Below, piece by piece: positions 15,371-23,942 of a stretch of 64,000 nt of DNA. The DNA is taken from contig CAJUAN010000011.1 in the NCBI GenBank assembly GCA_910584715.1, forward strand, positions 19,584-83,583, read 5' to 3'. A model generated the notes under the pieces. It saw only the letters and a program-made list of their open reading frames with translations. It was not told where the DNA came from and ran no database searches. Numbering within the stretch: the first letter of the stretch is position 1; the number at the start of each line of letters is the position of its first letter. A program made the position numbers and the translations under genes. This DNA is from an uncultured Oscillospiraceae bacterium. Its GTDB lineage: Bacteria; Bacillota; Clostridia; Oscillospirales; Ruminococcaceae.

Positions 15371-15763
15371 TCAAAGCATACTATAGAATCCCGTTAAAAA
15401 CAGGATTCCCACCATAATCGGGTAAATTACGGCTATGTACAGCCATATGTTAAAAATTGTGTTTATTGTACTCTTTTTAGGGTAGTTTTTATTTTTGGTA
15501 TGTACTGCGATAAATCCTCCGACAAAGCCGCCCAGAGCCGCAAATATCACGCCCTTGTATTCGTCAATATTATCATCAACAAAACGGTAGGAAAGCCAGT
15601 TCATAAAAAGGAACAGCGGCACAGAAATAAACCACCCGTATCCGAAAGCCACCAACACAAAAAAGGCTATTGAGGACAAAGGCTGAGTAAACAGTGTCAA
15701 AGCCGTAAACCCTGTCATAAAAACATTTAAAATAATATATTTAATAACCGTGTTTTTCGACAT
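15371..15763 (-). CDS. membrane protein, unknown function
   Basis: 130 residues with three or four hydrophobic segments (about 8-27, 30-54, 70-86, 105-127). The ATG has AAAGGACAG upstream. The C-terminal half, with FAALGGFVGGFIA and a KNKN-like loop, resembles DUF1294-type small membrane proteins, but I cannot confirm that. It sits in the tightly packed minus-strand run. Confidence 0.6.
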   Translation of the reverse strand: MSKNTVIKYIILNVFMTGFTALTLFTQPLSSIAFFVLVAFGYGWFISVPLFLFMNWLSYRFVDDNIDEYKGVIFAALGGFVGGFIAVHTKNKNYPKKSTINTIFNIWLYIAVIYPIMVGILFLTGFYSML

Positions 15764-15796
15764 TTTTACTGTCCTTTCCGTTTAAAAGATAGAATT

Positions 15797-16195
15797 TTAC
15801 GGTGCAAATCCGCCGATTATTGAATAATACCCCATATTTTCAAGCATAAACGAAACAAACGCCCATATCAATATCCATAGCTGTACGCTGAAAATGACTT
15901 TTACAACAGTTTCATACTTATAGCTTGGATTGAACAGAGTCCCTATGACCGCTCCCAAACCGCCAAACGGCAGAGAAAAAAGAACTCCCGCGGCAGGCTT
16001 ATCCTTTGTCACCAAAAGCATTGCCGTTATATTTATTATAATCAAAACAACACCTGCAAAAATCAACGCGGCAAGTATCCAGACAGCCACAATCAAACCC
16101 AAAGCCGCAAACCATTTACTTAAAAAATTCAAAAGAACTGCCATAATACCGACTACAGCTACTGCCCAACACGGGTGCTTTTTGATAAAGTCCAT
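15797..16195 (-). CDS. membrane protein, unknown function
   Basis: 132 residues with four hydrophobic segments (about 9-26, 28-60, 72-86, 98-117). It ends 34 bases before the next gene and begins two bases after the YgiQ stop, so it is in the same transcript. The family is not recognised. Confidence 0.6.
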   Translation of the reverse strand: MDFIKKHPCWAVAVVGIMAVLLNFLSKWFAALGLIVAVWILAALIFAGVVLIIINITAMLLVTKDKPAAGVLFSLPFGGLGAVIGTLFNPSYKYETVVKVIFSVQLWILIWAFVSFMLENMGYYSIIGGFAP

Positions 16196-16197
16196 TT

Positions 16198-18081
16198 TTA
16201 ACGTCCCCTCTTTTTGCCGCCTTTGTGTACGTTCTTCCCGCCCCTTTTCGCGGACTTAGCCGCCTCTCTCGCCCGCTGTTCCGCAAGATATTTTGCGTCG
16301 GGCTTAACAAGACATTCCCTGCCGTTACCTATCAGATCGGTGCGGTGCGCCTTTTGCAGAGCCTCAATGACCTTCCGCTGATTGTCGGGACGGAAATACT
16401 GCAATAACGCCCGCTGCATACCCTTTTCCTCGGCGGTTCGGGGGACGTACACTTCTTCCATGGTATAAGGGTCAAGCCCCGTGTAGAACATACAGGTGGA
16501 GATAGTCCCCGGGGTGGGGTAGAAGTCCTGCACCTGCTCGGGACGTATACGCAGGCTTTTCAGGAACAGCGCAAGCTCCACCGCCTCTTTCAGCGTGCTG
16601 CCAGGGTGGGAGGACATCAGGTACGGCACCAAATACTGCTCCTTGCCTATTTGCCCCGTTATCTTATAGAATTTGTCCTGAAATTTTTTATATGCCTCGA
16701 TATGAGGCTTTCCCATTTTGTCCAGCACCACCGCGGAGCAATGCTCGGGAGCCACCTTTAGCTGACCGCTGACGTGGTGCTCTATCAGCTCACGCATGAA
16801 CTCCTCGTCCCTGTCCTCAATAAGATAATCGTACCTTATGCCGCTGCGTATGAAAACCTTTTTCACTTTCGGTACGGCTCGTATTTTCCGCAGTAACTCA
16901 AGGTACTCCTTGTGGTCTACTTCAAGCATTTTGCACGGTTCGGGAGCAAGACATTTTTTCCCCTTGCAAAGACCGTGTTCAAGCTGCTTGTGACAGCTTG
17001 GCGCACGGAAGTTGGCGGTAGGCCCTCCCACGTCGTGAATGTACCCCTTGAAGTTGGGTAAGGTCGTCAAAAGCTTTGCCTCGGCAAGAATACTCTCCTC
17101 GCTGCGGACGGCTATTTTCTGTCCCTGATGCAGGGCGATTGAGCAGAAGTTGCAGTTTCCGAAGCAGCCGCGGTTGTGGGTTATGGAGAACTCCACTTCC
17201 TTTATACCGGGTACGCCGCCGTCCTTTTCGTATATGGGGTGATACGTCCGCATATAGGGCAGAGCGTAAACCTTGTCAAGCTCCTCCGTGGTCAGCACGG
17301 GGGAGGGCGGCAGCTGCACAAGCATAAGCTTTTTCTGCCGCTGGATTATCGTCCTGCCGTAAATCTCGTCCTGCCAGTCGTACTGCTGACGGCATGCCTT
17401 TGCGTAGGACTTTTTGTCCTCGCGGCACAGCTTCAGCGAGGGGCACTCCACCGCCCCGTATGGGGTGTCCTCGGGCTTGCAGAGGTACGCCGTCCCCCGA
17501 ATATCGGTGAGACTTTTCACGTCCTCGCCCCTTGCAAGACGGGTGCATATCTCCGCTATCTGGTGCTCGCCCATGCCGTACATAAGAATGTCCGCGCCGC
17601 TTTCCTCCAGTATTGAGGGGCGCACAGCGTCGTCCCAGTAGTCGTAATGAGCGAACCGCCGCAAGGAAGCCTCCAAACCGCCTATACCTATAGTAATATC
17701 CCCAAACGCCTCGCGTATCTTTTTGCAGTACACGATAACCGCCCGGTCGGGACGTTTACCCGCCATTCCCCCCGCGGTGTAAGCATCGTCGGAACGCTTT
17801 TTCTTTGCGGAGGTGTAGTGAGCAACCATGCTGTCGATATTTCCCGAGGTCACCATAAAGCCGTAACGGGGTCTGCCGAGACGAATAAAGTCCCGGGTGG
17901 TGTGCCAGTCGGGCTGGGCAATTATACCCACAGTATAACCCAAGCTTTCAATTACCCGCGAAATTATTGCAATGCCGAAGCTGGGGTGGTCGACGTAGCT
18001 GTCCCCCGTCACGCAGATGAAGTCCAATTGGTCGATGCCCTGTTCAAGCATTTCCTGTTTTGATATCGGTAAAAACGGCAT
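16198..18081 (-). CDS. YgiQ-family radical SAM protein
   Basis: 627 residues, usual for the family. An N-terminal UPF0313 domain ([16 protein letters not shown]) precedes the radical SAM motif CFGNCNFC near residue 305 with HNRG before it. Then come VGGPTANF, a Cys-rich insert ([16 protein letters not shown]) and the C-terminal [17 protein letters not shown] and [20 protein letters not shown]. The tail is basic and probably disordered. The reaction is not known; an S-adenosylmethionine and 4Fe-4S enzyme is certain from the motif. Confidence 0.93.
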   Translation of the reverse strand: MPFLPISKQEMLEQGIDQLDFICVTGDSYVDHPSFGIAIISRVIESLGYTVGIIAQPDWHTTRDFIRLGRPRYGFMVTSGNIDSMVAHYTSAKKKRSDDAYTAGGMAGKRPDRAVIVYCKKIREAFGDITIGIGGLEASLRRFAHYDYWDDAVRPSILEESGADILMYGMGEHQIAEICTRLARGEDVKSLTDIRGTAYLCKPEDTPYGAVECPSLKLCREDKKSYAKACRQQYDWQDEIYGRTIIQRQKKLMLVQLPPSPVLTTEELDKVYALPYMRTYHPIYEKDGGVPGIKEVEFSITHNRGCFGNCNFCSIALHQGQKIAVRSEESILAEAKLLTTLPNFKGYIHDVGGPTANFRAPSCHKQLEHGLCKGKKCLAPEPCKMLEVDHKEYLELLRKIRAVPKVKKVFIRSGIRYDYLIEDRDEEFMRELIEHHVSGQLKVAPEHCSAVVLDKMGKPHIEAYKKFQDKFYKITGQIGKEQYLVPYLMSSHPGSTLKEAVELALFLKSLRIRPEQVQDFYPTPGTISTCMFYTGLDPYTMEEVYVPRTAEEKGMQRALLQYFRPDNQRKVIEALQKAHRTDLIGNGRECLVKPDAKYLAEQRAREAAKSAKRGGKNVHKGGKKRGR

Positions 18082-18098
18082 AGAGATTCTCCCTAAAA

Positions 18099-18506
18099 TT
18101 AATAGTATACAAACACAAACAAACCGGCGTAGAAATACAAAATCGGAAAGTGGCAGGCTGTTAAAATCGCCGCCATAAGCGCGTTCCTTTTAAAAACATA
18201 TTTTCCCTTTATCTCGCCATTTCGCTTGCGTTTTTTGCGCATTTTAAAATAAATTATCAGATTAGGAACGTAAAAATAAAGAGGTATAAATATCAAACAA
18301 ATGTTGCCGTAACTGCTTATATTTCCGCAGCCAATGTCGCCGACAACAGCGATTAGAATTAATGCCAATATACCTAAAACGCCCAAAATAACATTTACAG
18401 CCGCTAAAAGCTTCATTGACACATATCTGCACATAAGTGCGCCAAGGGGAAACTCAAAAAGATATAGGACAGCTACGGCAATTAGAATTGGCAAGCTTAA
18501 AATCAT
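18099..18506 (-). CDS. small multi-span membrane protein, unknown
   Basis: 135 residues from the ATG at 18506, which has AGGAG 8 bases upstream; an in-frame TTG two codons earlier is less likely. About four hydrophobic segments and a basic loop ([16 protein letters not shown]). It begins 12 bases after the ftsK stop. Family not recognised. Confidence 0.55.
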   Translation of the reverse strand: MILSLPILIAVAVLYLFEFPLGALMCRYVSMKLLAAVNVILGVLGILALILIAVVGDIGCGNISSYGNICLIFIPLYFYVPNLIIYFKMRKKRKRNGEIKGKYVFKRNALMAAILTACHFPILYFYAGLFVFVYY

Positions 18507-18517
18507 TGTCAACTCTC

Positions 18518-21196
18518 CTATTCCTCAGCCGGTTCGTAAGGAACGTCCGTCTCCGAAAGAGTATCGTTGTTTATCAGCTTCCTCTGCGCCCACATCTCCC
18601 TTGTAACAAGCACTGAACGGGGCTTTGAGCCCTCGTAGGGACCCACCACGCCCAGCTCCTCAAGCTCGTCCATAACGCGGGCGGCGCGGGCGTAGCCCAG
18701 CTTGAGCTTCCTTTGCAGATAGGACACCGAAGCTTGTCCCGCGTCGATAAGGACTTCCACAGCCTGGTCGATGATGTCCCCGTCTCCGCTTGGAGCAGCC
18801 GTGTCCCCGCTTGGCTTTTCGCCCTTGGGTACGGGCATATTTTTTTCGATTTCCTCGATAATTTCATTGGAGTATTCAACAGTACCGCCGCTCTTGATAA
18901 ATTCCACAACAGCCTCAACCTCCTTTGTAGAGGCAAAGCAGCCCTGTATTCTCACAGGCTTGGGAATACCCTGAGGATAGTACAGCATATCGCCGTGACC
19001 CAAAAGCTTCTCCGCGCCCGCCGTGTCTATTATGGTACGGCTGTCAACCTGAGAGGAAACCGTCAGGGCGATTCGGGACGGAATATTCGCCTTGATAAGT
19101 CCCGTGATAACGTCCACCGTAGGACGCTGGGTGGCAATAATAAGGTGCATACCCGCCGCGCGAGCCATCTGCGCCAGACGGCATATGGAGTCCTCGACTT
19201 CGTTTGCCGCAGCCATCATCAGGTCGGCAAGCTCGTCTATGACAATCACGATTTTCGGCAGCGGCTCCACGCCCTCGGTCTCCGCAGCCATTTCGTTGTA
19301 GCCGCCGTGGTCGCGGACGTTGTAGTCCGCAAAAAGCTTATAGCGCTTCAGCATTTCCTGTACCGCCCAGGACAGAGCTCCCGCCGCCTTTCGGGGGTCT
19401 GTAACAACGGGGATAAGCAGGTGGGGTATGCCGTCGTACACCTTAAACTCAACCATTTTCGGGTCGATAAGTACCAATCGTACCTCGTCGGGAGATGCAT
19501 TGTATAGAATACTCATGATTATACTGTTAGTACAAACAGACTTACCCGAACCGGTAGTACCCGCAATGATCAAATGGGGCATTTTGGCAATGTCGCCTAT
19601 CATAATGTCGCCGTCGATATTTTTACCCACAACAAAGCTAAGCTTGCTTTTGTTGGCGGCAAACTCGGGACTTTCTATCATCTCGCGGATAGTAACTATA
19701 TCCTTGACCCTGTTGGGGACTTCCACGCCCACAGCCGCCTTACCGGGGATAGGAGCTTCTATGCGGACTCCCGCCGCCGCAAGGTTCAGGGCGATATCGT
19801 CCGCAAGACTGGTTATCTTGGATATCTTGACCCCCGCGCTTGGCTGCAATTCATATCTGGTAACAGTAGGACCGCGGTGAATGTCAACGATTCGCGTCTG
19901 TACCCCGAAGCTTTTCAGAGTGTCCACAAGGGTGTCGGCATTGGTTTTCATTTCCGCCTCGGCTTCGGCGGCGTTGGCTTCGTTGTCAACGCTTTTCAGC
20001 AGGTCTATGGGCGGGAACTGATATACGACTATCTCCGAACCCTGCTCGGCTATCTCGTGCTGAATATCCGCCGCCGTGGGTGCGTCGGGCATATCAAGCT
20101 CGTCCTCGGTCTGAATTTTATTGGACGCAAGGGTGGACTGCTTTTTCGCCTGCTGTACCGTTTTTGGAGGCGGGACAGCTGCGGGCTTTTTCTTTTCGGG
20201 GACAGCCGCCGCCTTTTTGATTATGTCGTCCAGCTCGCTTGAAGCGGACTTGGTTTTCTCGGCAGCCTCCGCGCCTGATCCAGCTACAGAGGGTACAACT
20301 ACCGGGTGCTGTGGCAGGGACTGCGCAAACTTCTCCTCCTCGGTAAGCTCTTTAGGCTCGTCCGGCTCAAAGGGCAGCTCCTCTTTAGGCGCGTTCTTTT
20401 TGCCCTTGGGCATGGGTATGTCAACATTGAAATTCTTTGCCTTTTCCTTGACTACCTCGGTAGGAACGTCGCCGTTGGGTACAGCTTTTGCGGCTCCCGA
20501 GGCGGCTTTCGCGGCAGCCTTTTCCGCTTTCTTCTCCGCGGCTGTTTTCCTTGCTCCCGGAGGGGGAACGAAATCCCCGTCCTCAACGGGGACATACTCG
20601 TCCCTTGCGGCGTTTGCTGCGGAAATACCCCGCTTTATCAGCCTGACTATATCCAGCACCGTTTTGTTGGCAAGTATCATTATAAACACGAACGTAAGCA
20701 GTACGATTATAATTGTCGCACCCGCCTTTTTGAACAGGAGCAAAAGCGGTACACCCACAAAAACGCTCATGACCCCGCCGCCGCGGAGCTGTTTTCCCTC
20801 GGCGTAAAGGGCGGGGATCATCTCTTCGAAAAGATTGCCATCGGGCATGGCCGCGCTTGAAATTATCCGCGCGAACGCAGACAGCAGAAGTATCATGATA
20901 AAGCACTGGATAACGCGTCCCTGAACGGTTTGGCGCGACTTATCCATTGCGATCATTACCGAGACGTACATCAGAACGAAGGGCACCACAAACGCCGTCC
21001 ACCCGAACATTCCCAGAAAAATATTATGTATGCTGTTCCATGCGGATTCGCCCTTTACCAGCGTGAACGCCAGTATCAGCGCGCCCAGCGCAAACAGTAC
21101 CGCGGACCAGAATACCCTGTCGCCGCCGTTCTGTTCCTGATTTGCTTGCTTTGTCTGCTTCGATCTTGACGACGCGGTCGTTTTTCTTTCAGCCAC
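18518..21196 (-). CDS. ftsK: FtsK/SpoIIIE DNA translocase
   Basis: 892 residues. Four membrane segments lie within the first 175 residues, followed by a long Lys/Ala/Pro/Glu-rich linker (about 200-370). The motor domain begins near residue 380, with VVYQFPP, GPTVTRYELQP, the Walker A IIAGTTGSGKS and Walker B IVIVIDELADLM. The C-terminal gamma winged helix (QASVSYLQRKLKLGYARAARVMDELEELG) reads KOPS/SRS-like sequences. It pumps chromosomal DNA through the division or sporulation septum. The start is at 21196 with GGAGG upstream. Confidence 0.97.
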   Translation of the reverse strand: MAERKTTASSRSKQTKQANQEQNGGDRVFWSAVLFALGALILAFTLVKGESAWNSIHNIFLGMFGWTAFVVPFVLMYVSVMIAMDKSRQTVQGRVIQCFIMILLLSAFARIISSAAMPDGNLFEEMIPALYAEGKQLRGGGVMSVFVGVPLLLLFKKAGATIIIVLLTFVFIMILANKTVLDIVRLIKRGISAANAARDEYVPVEDGDFVPPPGARKTAAEKKAEKAAAKAASGAAKAVPNGDVPTEVVKEKAKNFNVDIPMPKGKKNAPKEELPFEPDEPKELTEEEKFAQSLPQHPVVVPSVAGSGAEAAEKTKSASSELDDIIKKAAAVPEKKKPAAVPPPKTVQQAKKQSTLASNKIQTEDELDMPDAPTAADIQHEIAEQGSEIVVYQFPPIDLLKSVDNEANAAEAEAEMKTNADTLVDTLKSFGVQTRIVDIHRGPTVTRYELQPSAGVKISKITSLADDIALNLAAAGVRIEAPIPGKAAVGVEVPNRVKDIVTIREMIESPEFAANKSKLSFVVGKNIDGDIMIGDIAKMPHLIIAGTTGSGKSVCTNSIIMSILYNASPDEVRLVLIDPKMVEFKVYDGIPHLLIPVVTDPRKAAGALSWAVQEMLKRYKLFADYNVRDHGGYNEMAAETEGVEPLPKIVIVIDELADLMMAAANEVEDSICRLAQMARAAGMHLIIATQRPTVDVITGLIKANIPSRIALTVSSQVDSRTIIDTAGAEKLLGHGDMLYYPQGIPKPVRIQGCFASTKEVEAVVEFIKSGGTVEYSNEIIEEIEKNMPVPKGEKPSGDTAAPSGDGDIIDQAVEVLIDAGQASVSYLQRKLKLGYARAARVMDELEELGVVGPYEGSKPRSVLVTREMWAQRKLINNDTLSETDVPYEPAEE

Positions 21197-21261
21197 TTTG
21201 TTTCCTCCCGTTTTTTTGAGGGACTTGCCCCGTCCTTTACTTTATGTATTTTTAATTATAT

Positions 21262-22125
21262 TTATCCTATAAGTATTCTCACGCCGCCCAGCTTTTCGTA
21301 CAGTCCCAGACCGATAACGGCAATACCGAGGGCAAGGGTGTACCAGGCGAAAACGTGAAATTTATCGTTTACCACAAGCATTTTTATAAGGCGTATGGCG
21401 AAATACCCCGCTATTGCCGATACAACAAATCCAACCAAAAGCGGAACAAAATTTGCGGATATCTCCGCGGAAGAGGCTTCTCCAAGCTTAACGACGGCTC
21501 CCGCGAGAATTACCGGAATGCCTAAAATAAAGCTGTATTCCACAGCGTCCTCACGCTTCATTCCCGTGAAAAGAGCCGCCGAGATAGTGGAGCCGGAGCG
21601 GGATATTCCCGGCACAAGAGCTATGCCCTGGAACACTCCTATGGTCAGCGCGGCGGGTACGGTCGTCTCTCCTGCCGTCTTGCTGCCCTTTCCGTACTTC
21701 ATGCTCATGAACAGCAGCGCGGAGGTATAGAGAAAAGCAATACCCTCCACAATGATATCCGAGTCGGAGGAAAGCCTTTCAAAGAAATCCCTGAATATGT
21801 AGAAACCGAAAAGGGGCAGTATGGAAACAATTATCATCATTATCATTCTGCGTTCGGGGTTCATGGTTTTCCATTTGAATTTTCCCGTGAAGATATCTTT
21901 AAGCATTCGGAAAGCTTCAAATATCAGCTTTTTTATCTTGTCCCAAAAGGCTGCGAAAACCGCGGCAAGCGTTCCCAAATGGAACACTATCGTCATTGTT
22001 ACCGCGCCCTCGCCGTCCAGACCGGTAAAGTGCTGGAACAGCGAGAGGTGTCCCGAACTGGACACGGGCAGGAACTCCGTAAGTCCCTGCAAAATTCCCT
22101 GCAATATCGCTTCAATAATACTCAT
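21262..22125 (-). CDS. uppP: undecaprenyl-diphosphatase
   Basis: 287 residues, eight membrane segments. Family motifs are intact: ILQGLTEFLPVSSSGH near the N-terminus and VPGISRSGSTISAAL about residue 172. It recycles the lipid carrier for cell-wall precursors and gives bacitracin tolerance. Its start overlaps the end of the ylzJ-like gene by 14 bases. It is inserted between ylzJ and ftsK, which are adjacent in Bacillus. Confidence 0.96.
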   Translation of the reverse strand: MSIIEAILQGILQGLTEFLPVSSSGHLSLFQHFTGLDGEGAVTMTIVFHLGTLAAVFAAFWDKIKKLIFEAFRMLKDIFTGKFKWKTMNPERRMIMMIIVSILPLFGFYIFRDFFERLSSDSDIIVEGIAFLYTSALLFMSMKYGKGSKTAGETTVPAALTIGVFQGIALVPGISRSGSTISAALFTGMKREDAVEYSFILGIPVILAGAVVKLGEASSAEISANFVPLLVGFVVSAIAGYFAIRLIKMLVVNDKFHVFAWYTLALGIAVIGLGLYEKLGGVRILIG

Positions 22126-22315
22126 TATAATGTTCCTCTTTTGTTTTATATTTTGTATAATTGCTTGAAAGTACGGTCCCGCCCAAAAAGTCCTGCGGGT
22201 TTGTTGACAGAACCGACTGGCTCTGCCGAGCCGAAGCGTCAGCCGAAAGCTCTTTAAGCTCCCTGTCCTGGGCGTAAAGCACGTCGTACTCGCCGATAAC
22301 GCTGTAAAGGATCAT
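22112..22315 (-). CDS. YlzJ-like protein
   Basis: 67 residues beginning [15 protein letters not shown], the YlzJ start pattern, with the [13 protein letters not shown] region weakly conserved. The start overlaps the tepA-like stop by 4 bases (ATGA). In Bacillus the order is tepA-ylzJ-spoIIIE; this match in position is the main support. Function is unknown. Confidence 0.65.
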   Translation of the reverse strand: MILYSVIGEYDVLYAQDRELKELSADASARQSQSVLSTNPQDFLGGTVLSSNYTKYKTKEEHYNEYY

Positions 22316-23073
22316 TTTCGGGACTCCTCCTCATTGTCGGGGTACCTTTGCTCTCCCGTTTCTATCAGCTCGTAAAGAGCCTCGATAGCGTCGGAAAGTC
22401 CTCCCAAAGAATCAATAAGACCCTCTTTAACGGCAGTCTCGCCGTCTATGACCGTACCCATATCCATAGTAAGTTCCCCCGTGTTCATCATCAGCTCGCG
22501 GAAGCGTTCGGAGGTAATTTGGCTGTTCCGCGTAACAAAGCTGACTATCCTGTCCTGCATTTTGTCAAAGTAGGAAAGGGTCTGGGGCACGCCCAGTATT
22601 GTACCGCTCATGCGGACGGGGTGAATGGTCATTGTCGCGCTGGGTACGATAAAGGATTTTTTTGCGGACACCGCAAGGGGTACTCCGATAGAATGTCCTC
22701 CGCCCAGAACTATGGAGACCGTGGGAGTTTTCATTCCCGCGATAAGCTCGGCGATTGCAAGTCCCGCCTCAACGTCGCCGCCTACGGTGTTCAGTATTAT
22801 CACAAGTCCCTCGATAGAGCGGTCCTGCTCTATCGCCACAAGAGCGGGCATTATGTGTTCATACTTGGTGGTCTTGTTCTGCGGCGGGAGGATATAGTGT
22901 CCCTCCACCTGACCTATCACCGTAAGGCAGTGTATAAGGTGCTTGGCGTTCTGAGAAACCACCTCGCCGTTTTTTTCAATAAGGTCGGCCTGATCAAGCT
23001 GTTCCTCGGTTTTGGTTTGATTATCGTTATCGTCGTTATTTTCGCAGTTTTTATTATTGCTGTTGTTACGCAT
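22312..23073 (-). CDS. TepA-like ClpP-fold serine protease
   Basis: 253 residues from the ATG at 23073 (AAAGGAG 11 bases upstream); a longer frame to 23097 has no ribosome site. The N-terminal 25 residues are Asn/Asp-rich. The ClpP-fold core has [23 protein letters not shown], catalytic Ser in [14 protein letters not shown] and His in [11 protein letters not shown]. TepA was described as translocation-enhancing in Bacillus and acts on secretion or sporulation. It is the first gene of the long minus-strand run. Confidence 0.85.
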   Translation of the reverse strand: MRNNSNNKNCENNDDNDNQTKTEEQLDQADLIEKNGEVVSQNAKHLIHCLTVIGQVEGHYILPPQNKTTKYEHIMPALVAIEQDRSIEGLVIILNTVGGDVEAGLAIAELIAGMKTPTVSIVLGGGHSIGVPLAVSAKKSFIVPSATMTIHPVRMSGTILGVPQTLSYFDKMQDRIVSFVTRNSQITSERFRELMMNTGELTMDMGTVIDGETAVKEGLIDSLGGLSDAIEALYELIETGEQRYPDNEEESRK

Positions 23074-23145
23074 ATCCGCAGCCGCTCCTTTCCGCATTTT
23101 TTAACTATTTTACGCAAATGCGGTGCGATTATGCATATATGAAAT

Positions 23146-23174
23146 ATTATAACTCATTTCCTGCAAAATGTCAA
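23146..23174 (-). promoter_or_regulatory. promoter of the tepA-ylzJ-uppP-ftsK run
   Basis: Minus strand TTGACA (23169-23174), 17 bases, TATAAT (23146-23151), about 70 bases before the tepA start. All genes down to 11775 share this strand with short gaps. The rest of 23175-23328 shows no gene. Confidence 0.8.
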
Positions 23175-23328
23175 ACAAATCAAGTAAAAAACGCACCGTA
23201 CCTCAGTCACTTCCGATTTTTGACCGTGAATTATCATCAAAACGCAAGCAGCCGTTTATTATGCACACCTCACAAAACATATGTATTATTTTTGTAAAGA
23301 ATTACGAGAACAAATTTTCCAAAAGCTC

Positions 23329-23357
23329 TTGACAAAAAAGAACCGATGTTCTATAAT
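23329..23357 (+). promoter_or_regulatory. consensus promoter with embedded LexA box
   Basis: TTGACA (23329-23334), 17 bases, TATAAT (23352-23357), both consensus. The spacer contains GAACCGATGTTC (23340-23351), which fits the Firmicutes LexA/DinR core GAAC-N4-GTTC. Further GAAC half-sites follow at 23366 and 23379 (the latter as GAAC-ATTT-GTGT). Placement between -35 and -10 would block RNA polymerase, so the downstream gene should be SOS-induced. Confidence 0.8.
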
Positions 23358-23447
23358 ATAAATCAGAACAAACGTGCAGAACATTTGTGTGTACAACCAA
23401 AAGAAAAATAAAGAAAAGCACAGGATAGTACTGAAAGGAAGATAAGC

Positions 23448-23726
23448 ATGACAACTTCAAACGCCAAAATCATAGAACGGGAAAACAAAGAAAATACAGA
23501 AAGAAGAATAACGGTCAGCTCCCGAAACAGGACAAACCGCGCCGCTTTCCGTGCGGATAAAGGTCTGCGTATGCAGAAGCTCGCAGGAACAGCCGCCATT
23601 ATTGCCGCGCTTGCAGCCGTATTCCTCGGAGGCGAGCTTTCAGCAGCAGCTGTAATGATCCCTCCTGCTCTGGCGGCTGTTTTTTCAAAGGAGAAGCTGC
23701 TGGATTTCAATATTTTCGGCAGATAA
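23448..23726 (+). CDS. SOS-controlled small membrane protein, unknown
   Basis: 92 residues. A basic, polar N-terminal half (residues 1-44, rich in Arg, Glu and Asn) precedes one long or hairpin membrane segment (about 45-78) and a short tail (SKEKLLDFNIFGR). A GGAAG ribosome site lies 7 bases before the ATG. No LysM domain is seen, so it is not YneA, but the size, single membrane anchor and LexA box are those expected of an SOS division inhibitor. The family is not recognised. Confidence 0.6.
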   Translation: MTTSNAKIIERENKENTERRITVSSRNRTNRAAFRADKGLRMQKLAGTAAIIAALAAVFLGGELSAAAVMIPPALAAVFSKEKLLDFNIFGR

Positions 23727-23870
23727 TGTTGATAAGGCTGATAAACAGCGTTGTTAAACGAACTTAAAAGCGGCAGCCTGAACGTCAATTTGCCGTGCTG
23801 CTGGCGTTGCTGCGTTTCCGCATTTCCGCGCCGGTACATTACTGCCTTTTGAAATATACTTTATATAGTA

Positions 23871-23916
23871 AATCAGCCCTCCGGAACGCTTTTCAAATCG
23901 TTCCGGAGGGCTGATT
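23871..23916. terminator. strong hairpin terminator between convergent genes
   Basis: An 18-bp perfect stem (23871-23888 with 23899-23916, core CCCTCCGGAACG), 10-base loop, then TTTT on the plus strand. It closes the SOS gene and perhaps uvrC from the other side, where the T-run is weaker. Confidence 0.85.
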
Positions 23917-23942
23917 TTCCCTGATGAACCTCCGAGCCGTGA

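Noticed and set aside
18713..20860. Several plus-strand frames of 150-264 codons under ftsK
   Set aside because: Antisense to a conserved motor domain and to its Lys/Ala linker; composition is Arg/His or Ser/Ala-rich as expected of shadows.
22348..23142. 264-codon plus-strand frame opposite the TepA-like gene
   Set aside because: Mirror of the protease frame; the minus strand has catalytic motifs, a ribosome site and a promoter.
23448..23726. YneA assignment for the SOS gene
   Set aside because: It has a membrane segment and LexA box but no LysM-like C-terminus, and the anchor is not N-terminal.
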